From contig CANTUV010000039.1 of assembly GCA_947685225.1 (NCBI GenBank), positions 38,370,001-38,434,000 on the forward strand: a stretch of 64,000 nt of DNA, in the 5' to 3' direction. A program made the translations under genes and the position numbers. This document shows, in pieces, positions 10,306 to 21,326 of the stretch. The DNA comes from Garcia nutans. Its lineage: Eukaryota > Streptophyta > Magnoliopsida > Malpighiales > Euphorbiaceae. The notes beneath the pieces were generated by a model. The model ran no database searches and was not told the origin of the DNA. It saw only the letters and a program-made list of their open reading frames with translations. Numbering within the stretch: position 1 is the stretch's first letter; each line of letters opens with the position of its first letter.

Positions 10306-11146
10306 TTTATTTTCTTTCCTTTTTTCTTCTTCTTTTTTCTTTATCTTCTTTTTTTCTTTTCTTTTCTATTTTTGGTTTTTGTTTATTTTTTTTTATTTTT
10401 GCCCTAGCTCTAAGAGAGTTATCTTGTTTGTACCATTTTATGCTTCTAGCTATGAATGGGGTAAGATAAGTCTACTTCAGTGAGGATGAATCCTTTGTTG
10501 CCCTAATTTCATTATGTGATATTAGGTCCAGTTCATATAAACTTCAACAGACTTTTCTTGATCTTCTTTCCCCTTGGTAATTCAGGGATCATCAGACTTG
10601 TCATAAGTGTCATAATAGCTCAGGGTAGGTTATTATGGTTTATAAGCCAATGAAAAGTAAGTTAAAATTTTATGAAGGCTCAAAAGGGACAAACTAGGAA
10701 TTGATATTAATAGGGTGGATACTAGTTATTGGCTTACCAAATAATGCCTAGATCATCTCTTCCTTAAATAAGCAGAGTTTAATTTTGCCTTAAAAGTTCA
10801 TCAAAGCATGTTCTAAGATTGACTAGGACCTAGACACTCATAATTATGCAGGAGCCCTCTCTAAGTAAGCATACACAGCTTGATGCAATAGAACAACTCC
10901 CTCACCTAGTATAGTCATTCAAATCATGATGCATAGATACACTAATTTATAAATATCAAGCTATATTCATCATTGGTTGAGCACCAAGATGAACAAAGAC
11001 CAACAAAAATTTAATGAAATTAATTTATTCAAACAATCTTAATTTGAAAAACATATTTTTTCTAGAAAGCATTAAAGAAACAAAATTAAACAAAAATTAA
11101 ACAAGTTGAGGGAAGTTTGTTGAGTAAGAGTTAAAAAATGCTTCAT
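10306..11146 (-). other. Tat-D 3' non-coding region
   Basis: No gene. It opens with a T/C-rich tract (about 10305-10400) and then unique AT-rich sequence. The part nearest gag (about 10920-11110) resembles the same place in Tat-C (14200-14400), for example 'ggttgagcaccaa' followed by 'atgaacaaag'. No pol domain is seen, which suggests Tat-D is also gag-only, although its 3' end lies outside the window. Confidence 0.5.
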
Positions 11147-11833
11147 CTACTTGGACATGTAACGACCAAAACTAGAAACCCCTTCCTCAGCAGTTTCTCC
11201 ATCTATATCTTGAAAAGATGACAAGATAGAACTTTTCATCAATCCTCCTTCTATCATGAAGGTCGCTAGCGGTGGGACTCTTCCAAACTTAGGTAATGTA
11301 TTACTTTCAATATTGGGTTTATTAGGCTCAGGCAACTTGCGACTGTCAATCAAATATTGGATCTCATGCCTTAAATGAACACATCTATCTATCTCATGCC
11401 CTTGCACTTGATGAAATTTATAAAAGGCCATGATATCAAAGCTTGATGGCAGAGGATTCGGCAAAGGTTGGGGAGCCAATGGCTGTAATAGCCCATTCTT
11501 CTACAACTTATTGAAAACCCAAGACAGAAGTTTTTCCAACTCTAAAAATTGTCTTCTCTTTGCTTGACCAGTTGTTGCATTGACATCCACTAACTTCTGT
11601 ATACCCTGATTGCCAGACTGATAACTTCCCTTATCACTCATTCTTCCAGAAAAATGATTCTTCTCTCTTTCCCATTCTTTTATTTGCAAGCCAGCTCGGA
11701 GAAGATCTTTGAAATCTTTCATGAGAGTGTGAGACATTAGTTCATGCAGATTAGGTAGGACACTTCTCACTATCATCCTAATCTGGTCAGACTCATCGGG
11801 CCTCTTTTTAAGTAATGTAGCCTTATTCCTCCA
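11147..11833 (-). pseudogene. gag: Tat-D gag, C-terminal half
   Basis: Minus-strand continuation of the gag split by Tat-C; its N-terminal half is at 18950-19679. Two blocks are readable in the same gag as Tat-A and Tat-C: RNKATLLKKRPDES and HTLMKDFKDLLRAGLQIKEW (11501-11833), then the nucleocapsid part with FHQVQGHEIDRC and LRHEIQYLIDS (11147-11479). The zinc-site pattern in this family is C-x2-H-x4-H-x4-C; here the first Cys is a Tyr (FYKFH). A stop separates the two blocks near 11500. The CTCCA at 11829-11833 is the target copy for Tat-C. Confidence 0.8.
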
Positions 11834-12628
11834 TGTGAGCAGAGATTTTTGCCCCCACTCTCGGTGGAATGGTTCTTGCGACTTCGGCACTATTTAAGAT
11901 CAGGGCCTTAGAAAACACAGGCCTAAGCTCGGAGAAAATGAAGTCTCCACCCGGACGAGCCGGGAAAAAGAAAGGGGTGGATGACTTGATTCCAAAAGAA
12001 TCCCCAACCCCCTAATGGGTTCGGAAAGTTGGGTACTGCCTTTGATGAATTGATGATTTATGATTGATACTCGTTGTTGATTTATTTTTGATGTCTTATA
12101 CTTTGCTGTTTAATCTTGCTTCTCTTTCTTTGATTGCTGTCCTTTAGGGTTTTTCCCCTCCTCTAATCCGTGTGTTTAATGCTAGTATTTATAGGAAAAC
12201 AAAGAGTCTTAATCCTATTTTAATAAGGAAATACCAATTGTTTAGAAAAAATTAGAAAATCGGGTAAAACAAGGTTTGGTCAAAAAATCGGCAGTGCTCG
12301 GGCTGTCGGGCCCGTGGGCTGTGCTGGCAAAAATTGCGCTGGCAAAAACTGGAGCGACGGGCTAGGTGGGCAAGCCAGTTCATTGCAAAATTGGGCAAAC
12401 CCAGCTGCAGCAGATTGTTATCTGCGGCGAAATGGGCTGCCGCGTTGCAGCACGGCAGCGCTGCCGGGCGTCGCTCGCCAATCCGTCTGACTTTTTATTA
12501 TTTTTTATTTTTATTAAAAATAACTATTAAATATAATTAGTAATTAAAATATTATTAAAATAAATAAAATACCATAAAAATTATTTTGGACTATCGGATT
12601 TGAATGGGCCAAAAATTAAGGGACTATA
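11834..12628 (-). repeat. 3' LTR of Tat-C, internally deleted
   Basis: 795 bp, compared with 2071 bp for the other LTR of the same element (16879-18949). The outer parts align, including the TATA box complement at 12186-12194, the palindrome-rich GC block (about 12290-12480) and the terminal 'aaaaattaaggg'. About 1.27 kb is missing at about 12036, corresponding to 17081-18352 of the longer LTR. The lost part holds the three covarying hairpins and the TTTAGGG-rich block. Confidence 0.85.
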
Positions 12629-12711
12629 GTTTGCCCCCTGCTTGAACGATCTGAGACTAAAGCAAAACAGAGTGAAAAGCAATAAGATCTTTGACTGATT
12701 TTTGATGAGGA
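12629..12711 (-). other. Polypurine tract and end of Tat-C internal region
   Basis: On the minus strand this reads into the LTR as GCAGGGGGCAAAC (12629-12645), the plus-strand primer of this family. The rest is unremarkable sequence before the minisatellite. Confidence 0.6.
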
Positions 12712-13924
12712 TGGGTACTTGGATTTGATTTGGGTGCTTGGACCCGAGACTGAACTTGATTTGGGTACTTGGGCCCAAGACTGAATTTGATTTGGGTACT
12801 TGGACCTGAGATTGGGTACTTGGACCCGAGACTGAATTTGATTTGGGTACTTGGACCTGAGATTGGGTACTTGGACCCGAGATTGAATTTGATTTGGACT
12901 CGAGATTGAATTTGATTTGGGTACTTAGACCCGAGATTGAACTTGATTTGGCAACTTAGACCCGAGATTGGGTTTGATTTGGTTACTTGGACTCGAGATT
13001 GATTTTGATTTGGGTACTTGGACCCGAGATTGGGTTTGATTTGGGTACTTGGACTTGAGATTGGGTTTGATTTGGGTACTTGGACCTGAGATTGAATTTG
13101 ATTTGGATAATTAGACCCGAGATTGAATTTGATTTGGGTACTTGGACCCGAGATTGGGTTTGATTTGGGTACTTGGACCAGAGATTGGATACTTGGACCC
13201 GAGATTGAATTTGATTTGGGTTCTTAGACCTGAAATTGTATACTTGGACCCAATATTGAATTTTATTTGGGTGCTTGGACTTGAGATTGGGTTTGATTTG
13301 GGTACTTGAACCTGAGATTGGGTACTTGGACCCGAGATTGAATTTGATTTGGGTACTTAGACCTGAGATTGAATTTGATTTGGGTACTTGGACCTGAGAT
13401 TGGGTTTGATTTGGGTAGTTGGGCCTGAGAATTCTACTTGGACCCGAGATTGAATTTGATTTGGGTACTTAGGCCAGAGATTGGATACTTGAACCCAAGA
13501 TTGAATTTGACTTGGGTGTTTGGACCCAAGATTGGGTACTTGGACCCAAAACTGGATTGGATTTGGATACTTGGACCCGTGACTGAATTGAATTTGATTT
13601 GGGTACTTAGACCCGAGATTGAATTTGATTTGGGTACTTAGACCCGAGATTGAATTTGATTTGTGTACTTGGACCCGAGATTGGGTACTTGGGGATTTGT
13701 GTACTTGGACCTGAGATTGAGTACTTAGACCCGAGATTGAATTTGATTTGGGTACTTGGACCTGAGATTGAATTTGATTTGGGTACTTGGACCCGAGATT
13801 GGGTTTGATTTGGGTACTTGGACCAGAGATTGGGTACTTGGACCTGAGATTGAATTTGATTTGGGTACTTAGACTCGAGATTGAATTTGATTTGGGTACT
13901 TGGACCCGAGATTGAATTGGATTT
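12712..13924 (-). repeat. Minisatellite of 20 + 11 bp units in Tat-C
   Basis: About 1.2 kb of tandem repeats. The core unit is GGGTACTTGGACCCGAGATT (20 bp), usually followed by the 11 bp spacer GAATTTGATTT, giving 31 bp units; sometimes two 20 bp cores are joined without the spacer. Copies vary by single bases. The array fills the 3' untranslated part of the element between gag and the polypurine tract. Open frames across it (for example 13607-13972) are only translations of the repeat. Tat/Ogre elements are known to carry such arrays in this position and to give rise to satellites. Confidence 0.95.
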
Positions 13925-14401
13925 CACTGACCTTTTATCAGTTGAGGATTCTGGCTTAACTGGTTGTTCCATTCTTTTGTTCTTCCTTTTGAAAATTTAG
14001 CTATTTTTAGTTGGTCCTCATATCTTCTCCTTGCCCCCTGCATGGCGAAATATTTGCAAGTGAGTTTGAAAATGTTTGGTATATAAACTAAAAAAATTGA
14101 AAAGGAGAAACTTCCCCCCCCCCCCCCCCCCCCCCGTGTAGGCTCAAACCAAAGATTTTTTCCATGCAAGCTTTGATTGATGTTTTTATTGTCTAGTCAT
14201 GATGCATAAATATATTAATTCATGAATTATCAAGCTAGATTCCTCATTGGTTGAGCACCAAAATGAACAAAGACTAACAAAAATTTTGATGAAAGTAATT
14301 TATTCAAACAAATTCAAATTTGAAAAACCCGATTGTCCCAATTAAATATTAAAGAAAGTAAAATTGAAAAGCAACATTCAAGATAAGGAAAGTTTGTTGA
14401 G
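13925..14401 (-). other. Tat-C sequence between gag and minisatellite
   Basis: Non-coding apart from the C22 run. The part near gag (14200-14400) matches the same place in Tat-D (10920-11110), which supports gag being the only gene in both elements. Confidence 0.55.
14114..14135. repeat. C22 homopolymer
   Basis: Twenty-two consecutive C (G22 on the element's sense strand) between gag and the minisatellite of Tat-C. The length could be a sequencing estimate. On the sense strand it would form a G-quadruplex-prone run. Confidence 0.9.
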
Positions 14402-15929
14402 TTAAGCTTCTTTTCCTTTCACATCTTCAATTTTCCCATCTTGAAAGGATGATAAAACAAAATCTTCTTCCAATCCTTTTCCTACCATGAAGGTTGCTGG
14501 TGGTGGCACTCTTCCAAATTTAGGCAAAGGATTGTTCTTGGTATTGGGCTTGTCTGGCTCAGGTATCTTACCACTGTCGATTAGATTCTGGATCTCATGC
14601 CTCAACTTCATACAATTGTCCATTTCGTGTCTAGGCCTTTGATGGAATTGGCAAAATGCATTAGTATCAAAGTTAGGTGGAAGAGGATTAGGGACAAGAC
14701 GAGGAGTCAAGGTTTGTAACAATCCCCTTTTTTGTATCTTATTGAGAACCCAAGACAGCGGCTTCCCTAATTCTGAAAACTGCCTCATTCCTCATTGACT
14801 AGTGGCATTAACATCAGCGACTCTTCTCCCTTTCCCATTCTTCAATTTGTAGACCAGCTTAGAGAAGATCTTTGAAATCATGGATGAGTGTATGAGACAT
14901 CCTTTCATGAATACTAGGCAACACCCCTCTCACAATCATCCTTATTTGATTAGATTCATCGGGCCTCTTCTTGAGAAGTGCAGCCTTATTTCTCCATCTT
15001 TTCACATAGTCCACAAAATTCTCATTTGGCCTTTGTCTAATGGACTCAACTTCCATTAAGGTAACTTCCAACTTGACATTGTACCCATATTGCTGAATGA
15101 AAGCCTTATATAACAAGTTCCAATCTTTTTGAGTACTTTCCTCTAAGGTGTTAAACCAATTTTGGACAACAGGGTCCAATGAGAGCATGAAATATCTTAG
15201 AGTTTGAGCTTTAGTAGCTCGGGCAGACTGTATAACACTAATGTACTGCTTCACATGGAGATGATAGTTTCCAGTACCATTGTATCTAGCGAAGGAATGC
15301 ATCTTGAACTTATAAGGGACCTCCTCATCTTGTTCAAATAGTTTGTCGATCTTGGACATCTCTTCGATTTTCAGCTTCTTCTTAAATTTCTTTTCTAAAT
15401 CAGCAATCATCTTCTCAACATCAGATGTCTCGGTCTTTTCAACATTTGTCTTCTCAACAATCTTTAGCTCCTTTTTGTCTTGAGGATCTTGGAAGTATTG
15501 AGCCCAATCATCATCATCAATGATCACCTTATCATCATCAAAATCCACTTCACCAATTTTAGCCTTCCCCTTGTCTTTCTTGGTGCTAGCAGATGCTTCG
15601 ACATTGTTCCCTAAAATTGTAGCTAGTTGATTCTTTATGGTCTCGACCGTGGCCTCTTTTATTTCTTCCATCTTGGCATTGAGGGCGTCATCCACCATTC
15701 TTTGAATTTGTTTGGGCTCCATTACTTTTAGTGAGAAAGTGATTGAGTCATTGCTAGATTCTTCGTCTCTGGTGTAGGTCGAATTGTCGTAAGCTTTTGA
15801 ACTATCGTAATCAAGGGCTGTGAGCCAGAGAGGATCAATGATATGAGATGCAAATGTATGCATGTATGCACAAACAATAAACAAACAAGGGTAAATAGGA
15901 CGTTCCTTCCAACTATGTAACTTCCACAC
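14402..15929 (-). pseudogene. gag: Tat-C gag
   Basis: Minus-strand Gag of the Tat lineage; it would form the particle core and bind RNA. The first ORF (15929-14859, 356 residues) has a Lys/Glu-rich N-terminal part starting around MEPKQIQRMVDDALNAKMEE (ATG at 15722). Upstream codons in frame, including LWLTALDYDSSKAY, are also conserved in Tat-B, so the true start may lie further out. The capsid region has LHVKQYIS, AQTLRYFMLSLDP, NWFNTLEEST and ALLKKRPDES. A TAA ends it at 14859. The second ORF (14788-14402) has the nucleocapsid motif CQFHQRPRHEMDNC (C-x2-H-x4-H-x4-C, all ligands present). Compared with Tat-D about 75 bp are missing between the two. Nearly complete, but not translatable in one frame. 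Confidence 0.88.
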
Positions 15930-16878
15930 ACGGATGGCGAGTCTCTTTTCCTAGGTAATATGGTTAACAAAATACCAATATGGGGTATTTTGTTTTTGAA
16001 AAGTTCCCTCGGACATTTCAACCAATAGTTATATTTTCAAAAATGGAAATCAGTTCATGATAATTCCCATTAATTAGGTTTTAATCCATTCAACCAACTA
16101 AAGCAGCTTTTATGCTATATTGGATTAAAACTAAATTAAAAGGTTTATTATAAATAGATTTCTCACTTGAAAAAGTAACTAGCGGTTCATGCCAAAAACA
16201 AGCCCATGATTAATTATTCTTAGTATAAACTAGGCTCACAATTGATTTTTGGTATTTCATAATTGACCTAAATATTTATAAGCTCTTTTAAAGGTTGGAT
16301 GAAAATAATTTTGTTTCTAAGCCCATTGTAAAAAGATTTAAAAAAAAAATGGATTTTTGACTTTGTATTTGAGTCATGAGAAAAGAATTTGTTTATAGAA
16401 AAGTTTTATATCCAACGTCAATTTTGAAAAATTTTGAAAATTGCTTTGGTCTTTTGGATTTAGAGAAAAATTTATTTTGAGCTTACAATGTACTTAAGTC
16501 ATATTAGAAAAAGAACAAACCAAATAAGCCATGATTTAGGCCAAGATAAATTAACCATAGTCAAACAACATGCATTTGGGGTAAAACCTAAGGAAAGTAA
16601 CTAGGCCAATTACATGAGCTTTAGTCTTTGGGTTAAAAGGCTTATGTTCCCATAGAAAGTATACACCAAATGGTATGAGCTATGAGTGGTTATGCCATGC
16701 TCGATCTCCATACCTTGAGTGAAAGTATGGTATCCCTTACATAACACAACACGGGCGTCCTAACTCACGCACACGATTCAATCTAATATGATGCAATGGA
16801 TAATATCATGATAAGAAAGAATAGAATAATATAAAGACCAATGGAATCAACTTCTCTTATCCCCAGTGAAGTCACTAC
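15930..16878 (-). other. Tat-C leader and Arg-type primer binding site
   Basis: About 0.95 kb without a gene, shared in layout with the leaders of Tat-A, -B and -D (for example 'ggcccacaattgatttttgg'-like and 'catagcctcgtacc'-like blocks). The primer site, on the minus strand next to the LTR, is at 16877-16861. It is a mutated form of TGGCGACTCCACTGGGG, which matches the 3' end of a plant Arg tRNA as in Ogre/Tat elements. Confidence 0.65.
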
Positions 16879-17267
16879 TATGAGCGGGGATTTTCGCCCC
16901 CACTCCCGGTGGAATGGTTCTTGCGACTTCGGCACTGTTTAGGCTTGGGGCCTTAGAGAATATGGGTTTAAGCCCAGAGAAAATGAAGTTGCCACCTAGA
17001 CGGGCCGAGAAAAAGAATGGGGTGGATGACTTGATTCCTAAGGAATCCCCAACCCGCTAATGGGTTCGAAAAGTTGGGTACATGTGGGGAAGGTGAGAAA
17101 TGGCCCAGCACCCCCACAATGCCCGGTTCATTGGAACCGGCCTCCTTTGCAGGTCTTGATATTATAAAATTCTTAAGTATAACAATATTATCCATATTAC
17201 ATGCAACAATTAAAATAAAGCATCATTATATTAAAATCAAAGCAATGTCCAAACAAAGCAAATAAAT

Positions 17268-17436
17268 GGACACCCATCCGAGGATGGAAACATGTCCTTA
17301 CATCGTTCATGTCTAAACTAAATAGGACACCCACAAAAGGTGGAAACATGTCCTTTACATTGGTCCAAAATATAAAAGCAATTTAAATTACATAGAAATT
17401 AATTAATGAGGTACCCACAAAGTGGAAACATACCTC
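17268..17436 (-). promoter_or_regulatory. Three covarying hairpins in the Tat-C LTR
   Basis: Three units, each with an outer stem, an uneven internal loop and an inner stem. Outer arms on the plus strand: GGACA/TGTCC (17268-17272, 17293-17297), AGGACA/TGTCCT (17324-17329, 17349-17354) and GAGGTA/TACCTC (17408-17413, 17431-17436). Inner arms are CCATCC/GGATGG, CCAC/GTGG and CCAC/GTGG. They lie downstream of the TATA box, so they are expected in the transcript. Confidence 0.7.
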
Positions 17437-17580
17437 TTACAATATTTGGAAATCAAAATAAATCAATAAAAGTAAATAACCATTCATAATAAATAAATCA
17501 TTCATTAAAGATATCAAACATTAATCAAAATATATAATAAACATTCATCCAATTTAAATAAAACAGTAAATATATTAACT

Positions 17581-18058
17581 TTAGGGTTTGGAGATTTAAG
17601 AAGACATTTGGAAATTTCGGACAAAAAAGTTAGAGTTTAGATGATTAAGAAAATAGTTCGAGGAAAAACAATTTAGGGTTTTAAAGTTTTTGGAAACAGA
17701 AGGACAATTTTAGGGTTTTTAAAGTTTTGGAAATAGAAGAATAGTTTTAGGGTTTTTCTTAAATCCAAATGTCTTCTTAAATGTCCAAACCCTAATATTG
17801 TTTTCTTAGGATTTAAGAAAACAATTTAGAGTTTTATAGAAACAATTATGATTAAAGTTTTTAGATACTGTAAAGAAGATTAGGGTTTGGAGATTTAAGA
17901 AGACATTTGGAAATTTTGGACAAAAAAGTTAGAGTTTAGATGATTAAGAAAATAGTTCGAGGAAAAACAATTTAGGGTTTTAAAGTTTTTGGAAACAGAA
18001 GGACAGTTTTAGGGTTTTTAAAGTTTTGGAAATAGAAGAATAGTTTTAGGGTTTTTGA
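17581..18058 (-). repeat. Direct duplication with an inverted fragment in the Tat-C LTR
   Basis: About 180 bp at 17581-17760 is repeated at 17880-18058 with few differences. Between them, about 17758-17802, lies a short inverted copy of the unit's first part (the complement of 'ttagggtttgga' and 'aagaagacatttgg'). The whole block is rich in TTTAGGG-like motifs. Confidence 0.85.
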
Positions 18059-18491
18059 AGTTTGGAAACATAAGGATGATTTAGGGTTTTTGAAGTTTTG
18101 ATCAATGACTTAGGCTACTGGATGAATGGACGATTTAATCTATAAAAAAATATTATTGACTCAATATCAAAGCAAATGATAAAAACATTTAAAAGAAAAT
18201 ATGGCAATAACATCATATGCTTAAACAATTTATGAATCTAAACGTAAGAATGTTGTAAATATAATAAAATCAAAGATTTATAATCAAACCTCCATTCGTT
18301 GGTTCCTCCAAAAAATTAATTTCTAGTTGAACAAGAATAAAGGCAGTGTTACTGCCTTTGATGAATTGATGATTGATACTCGTTGATTTATTTTTGATGT
18401 CTTATGCTTTGCTGTTTAATCTTGCTTCTCTTTCTTTGATTGCCGTCCTCTAGGGTTTTTTTCTTCCTCTAATCTGTGTGTTTAATGCTAG

Positions 18492-18500
18492 TATTTATAG
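18492..18500 (-). promoter_or_regulatory. TATA box of the Tat-C LTR
   Basis: Complement reads CTATAAATA. The same 9-mer is found at 12186-12194 in the other LTR, 22584-22592 in Tat-D, 24405-24413 in Tat-A and 54759-54767 in Tat-B, always just downstream of the palindrome-rich block. Confidence 0.65.
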
Positions 18501-18949
18501 GAAAATAAAGAGTCCTAATCCTATTTTAATAAGGAAATACCAATTGTTTAGGAAAAATTAGAAAACCTGGTAAAACAAGGTTTGGTCAAAAAATCAGCAG
18601 CGCGTGGGCTGTGCTGGAAAAAACGGGAGCAGCGGGCTAGCTGGGCATGCCAGTTCTTCGCAGAACTGGGCAAGCCCAGCTGCGGCAAATTGGGCAATGC
18701 CCAATTCGCTGCAGATAATTTCTGCAGCAAAATGGGCTGCTGCGAGGCAGCACGGCAGCGCTGCCGCGCGTCTCTCGTCGATATGTCCGATTTTTTTTTG
18801 TTTTTCATATTTGTTTTTCATATTTTTTATTTTATTAAAAATAACTATTAAATATTATTAGTAATTAAAATATTATTAAAATAAATAAAATACCAAAAAA
18901 ATTATTTTGGACTATCGGATTTGAATGGGTAAAAAATTAAGGGTCTACA

Positions 18950-19679
18950 CTCCACCTCTTCACACAGTCAACAAAATTCTCATTTTGCTTTTGTCTGATA
19001 GTTTCCACCTCCATCAGGGTCACTTCTAATTTGATGTTGTGCCCATATTACTGAATGAAGACTTTGTACAACATATCCCAATCTTTTTAGGTACTTTCCT
19101 CTAAGGTGTTGAACCAGTTTTGCTCAACAGAATCCAATAAGAGCATGAAATACCTTAAAGTTTGAGCCTTGGTATCTCTAGTAGACTGCATAGCTATGAT
19201 GTACTGCTTAACATGTAAGTGAGGATTTCCTGTACCATTGTACCTAGTGAAAGAAGGCATCTTGAACTTGTAAGGAACTTCTTCATCTTGGTCAAATAGC
19301 TTGTTCACTTTAGACACCTCTTCGGCCTTTAGCTTCTTCTCAAACTTCTTCTCTAGATTAGCAATCATCTTCTCAACATTGACATATTCAACTTTCTTTT
19401 TTGTAGTCTTCTCTTCTTTCTTATCCTCTTAGTGATCTTGGAAATACTATTCCAATCATCATCATCCATAGCTTCTTTGTCTTCATCATAGGCTGCTTTG
19501 ACTACCGTAGCCTTTCCCTTATCTTTTGGCTTTTTATTACTAGCAAATGGTTCAAAAATATTTCCTTCCAACAATGTAGCTAGTTGATTTCTCATGGTCA
19601 CAGCTAGGGCCCCCTTTAACTCTTCCATCTTGGATGCAAGAGCTTCATTTACTAGATTCTGAACTTGGTCGGGATTCAT
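18950..19679 (-). pseudogene. gag: Tat-D gag, N-terminal half
   Basis: Minus-strand Gag start MNPDQVQNLVNEALASKMEE (ATG at 19679), the Tat-D equivalent of MEPKQIQRMVDDAL in Tat-C. A frameshift near 19430 breaks the acidic stretch. The frame is recovered at 19368 (MIANLEKKFEKKLKAEEVSK) and reads through PYKFKMPSF, LHVKQYIIAMQ and NWFNTLEEST to a TAA at about 19087. Readable code (VKLEVTLMEVE-like) continues to the Tat-C junction at 18954. The rest of the protein is at 11833-11147. Confidence 0.82.
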
Positions 19680-20935
19680 GGTTCTGGGAGTGAAATTACT
19701 GTATCTTTACTGAACTCTGAGTCACTAATATAGGTCAGGTTATCGTATGTCCTTGAACTACTGTACTCCATGCTTGTGACCTAGAAAGAATCAATGCTAT
19801 GTTTGCAATATATCTATGCATGTGTGGACAAATAAACAACCCAACAAACAAAAGAAAAAGAGTAGGAATGACCCTTCCAACCTTATATCACCCACACATG
19901 AATGGCGAGTCTCTTTTTCTAGGTATATGGTTAACAAAATATCAACATGGGACATCTTATTTTTGATAAAATTCACTTGGACGATTTTAACAGATAGTTG
20001 TATTTTCAAACATAGAAGTTAATCATGATAATTCTCATTAATTAGTCTTGAATCCATTAGATCAACTAAAAGTAGCTTTTATGCTATATTATGGATTAAA
20101 ACTAAATTAAAGGGTTTATCATAAATAGATTTCCTATTTGGAAAAACAACAAATGATTCATGCCACAAATAAGCCCATGATTAACAATTCTTGGTATAAA
20201 TTAGGCCCACAATTGATTTTAACATTCCATATTTAACCTAACTAGTTGTAAGCCTATTTAAAAAAAAGGGTTTTAGCAACAAAAATTTGAACTTGGGTCA
20301 TGAAGAGAAAAGCAGTTTTGAGCCCATTTAAGAAAAGTTGTAATTTGAATGAAGTGAAAAATAGTTTTGTTTCGAAGGCCATTGTAAAAAAAGGTTTGTT
20401 TAAATTGAGTGTTGGGCTTTGTACTTGGGCCATAAGGTGAAAAAAGATTTTTCACCCATCGTAAAAGGCTTTCATGTCTAAAGACCATCTTCAAAAGGAT
20501 TTAAAATTTTTTTTGGTCTTTTGGATTTAAAGGAATAAAACTATTTTGACCTTTAAATATACTTAGGTATATTAGAAAAGGAAAAAACCAAATAGGCCAT
20601 GGTTCAAATCAAGATATATTAACCATAGTCAAACAATAAACATTTGGGTAAAAAAATCTTAGGAAAGTTACTAAGCCAACTACATAGGCTGTAGTCTTTG
20701 GGTTGAAAAGTTTAGGCTCTCATAGCAAGTATATGCCAAAAGGTACAAGGTTATGAGTGGTTATGCAATGAAAGTATGGTATCCATTACATAACACAACA
20801 TGAGTTACACGGGCATCCTAACTCATACACTCAATGCAATCTAAATGATGCAATGGACAATATCATAATAAGAAAGAATAAGATAATATAAAGACCTACG
20901 GAATCAACTTCTCTTATCCCTAGTGGAGTTGCCAC
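19680..20935 (-). other. Tat-D leader and Arg-type primer binding site
   Basis: About 1.25 kb without a complete gene. The 90 bases next to gag still encode a degraded form of the conserved DYDSSKAYDN segment. The rest is the AT-rich leader shared with Tat-A, -B and -C. The primer site is the complement of 20918-20934 and reads TGGCAACTCCACTAGGG, one change from the Tat-B site in its first 11 bases. Confidence 0.65.
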
Positions 20936-21326
20936 AGTGAGCGGGGATTTTCGCCCCCACTCCCATGTGGAATGGTTTTTATGACTTCGGAACTATTAGG
21001 CTCAGGGCCTTAGAGAACATGAGCCTAAATCCAGAGAAAATGGAGTCGCCACTCAGACGGGCAGAAAAAAAAGAAAGTGGTGGATCACTCAATTCCTAAG
21101 GAATCCCCAACCCACTATTGGGTTTGTAAAGTTGGGTATGCGTGGGGAAGGTGAGAAATAGCCCAGAACCCTATAATACCAGGTTCATTGGAATTGGCCT
21201 CCTTTTCAGGTCTAAATAATATTAAATTCTTAAGCATTATGACATCATACATACTACATGCAATTTAAAATAAATAAACATTCATTATATTAAAATCAAA
21301 GAAGGTCCAAACAAATAGATAACAAT

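Larger units (their letters stand above)
11834..18949 (-). mobile_element. Tat-C: gag-only Ty3/gypsy Tat-lineage element nested in Tat-D gag
   Basis: 7.1 kb minus-strand insertion with CTCCA on both sides (11829-11833 and 18950-18954). Its ends on this strand are TGTGAGC and GGGTCTACA. Reading on the minus strand: 5' LTR 18949-16879, an Arg-type primer site, a long leader, gag, a G22 run, a minisatellite, a polypurine tract of the form GCAGGGGGCAAAC near 12650-12630, and a shortened 3' LTR. No protease, RT or integrase is present between gag and the 3' LTR. This matches the gag-only non-autonomous elements called TR-GAG, which depend on enzymes from full relatives such as Tat-A. Confidence 0.85.
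16879..18949 (-). repeat. 5' LTR of Tat-C (full length)
   Basis: 2071 bp, minus strand. It starts (at 18949) TGTAGACCCTTAATTTTT and ends (at 16879) in CCCCGCTCATA. It carries a GC-rich block of palindromes (18600-18780), then a TATA box (18500-18492), then TTTAGGG-rich sequence with a 180 bp duplication (17581-18058), then three covarying hairpins (17436-17268), then a conserved CCGGTTC/GAACCGG hairpin near 17125-17145. Confidence 0.9.

Noticed and set aside
10168..10407. Membrane-like ORF rich in Phe/Leu
   Set aside because: It is the translation of a T/C-rich tract spanning the copia-1 LTR end and its flank.
12712..13924. CRISPR-like direct repeats
   Set aside because: Plant retrotransposon context, no unique spacers, and units of varying length.
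13438..13972. ORFs on both strands of the Tat-C minisatellite
   Set aside because: Low-complexity translation of a 31 bp repeat, which is not a multiple of three and reads open in several frames by composition.
14114..14135. Biological meaning of the C22 run
   Set aside because: Length may be a sequencing or assembly estimate; kept only as a repeat.
18548..18861. Overlapping ORFs on both strands at the Tat-C LTR palindromes
   Set aside because: They come from the GC-rich inverted repeats and read Ala/Cys-rich in every frame.
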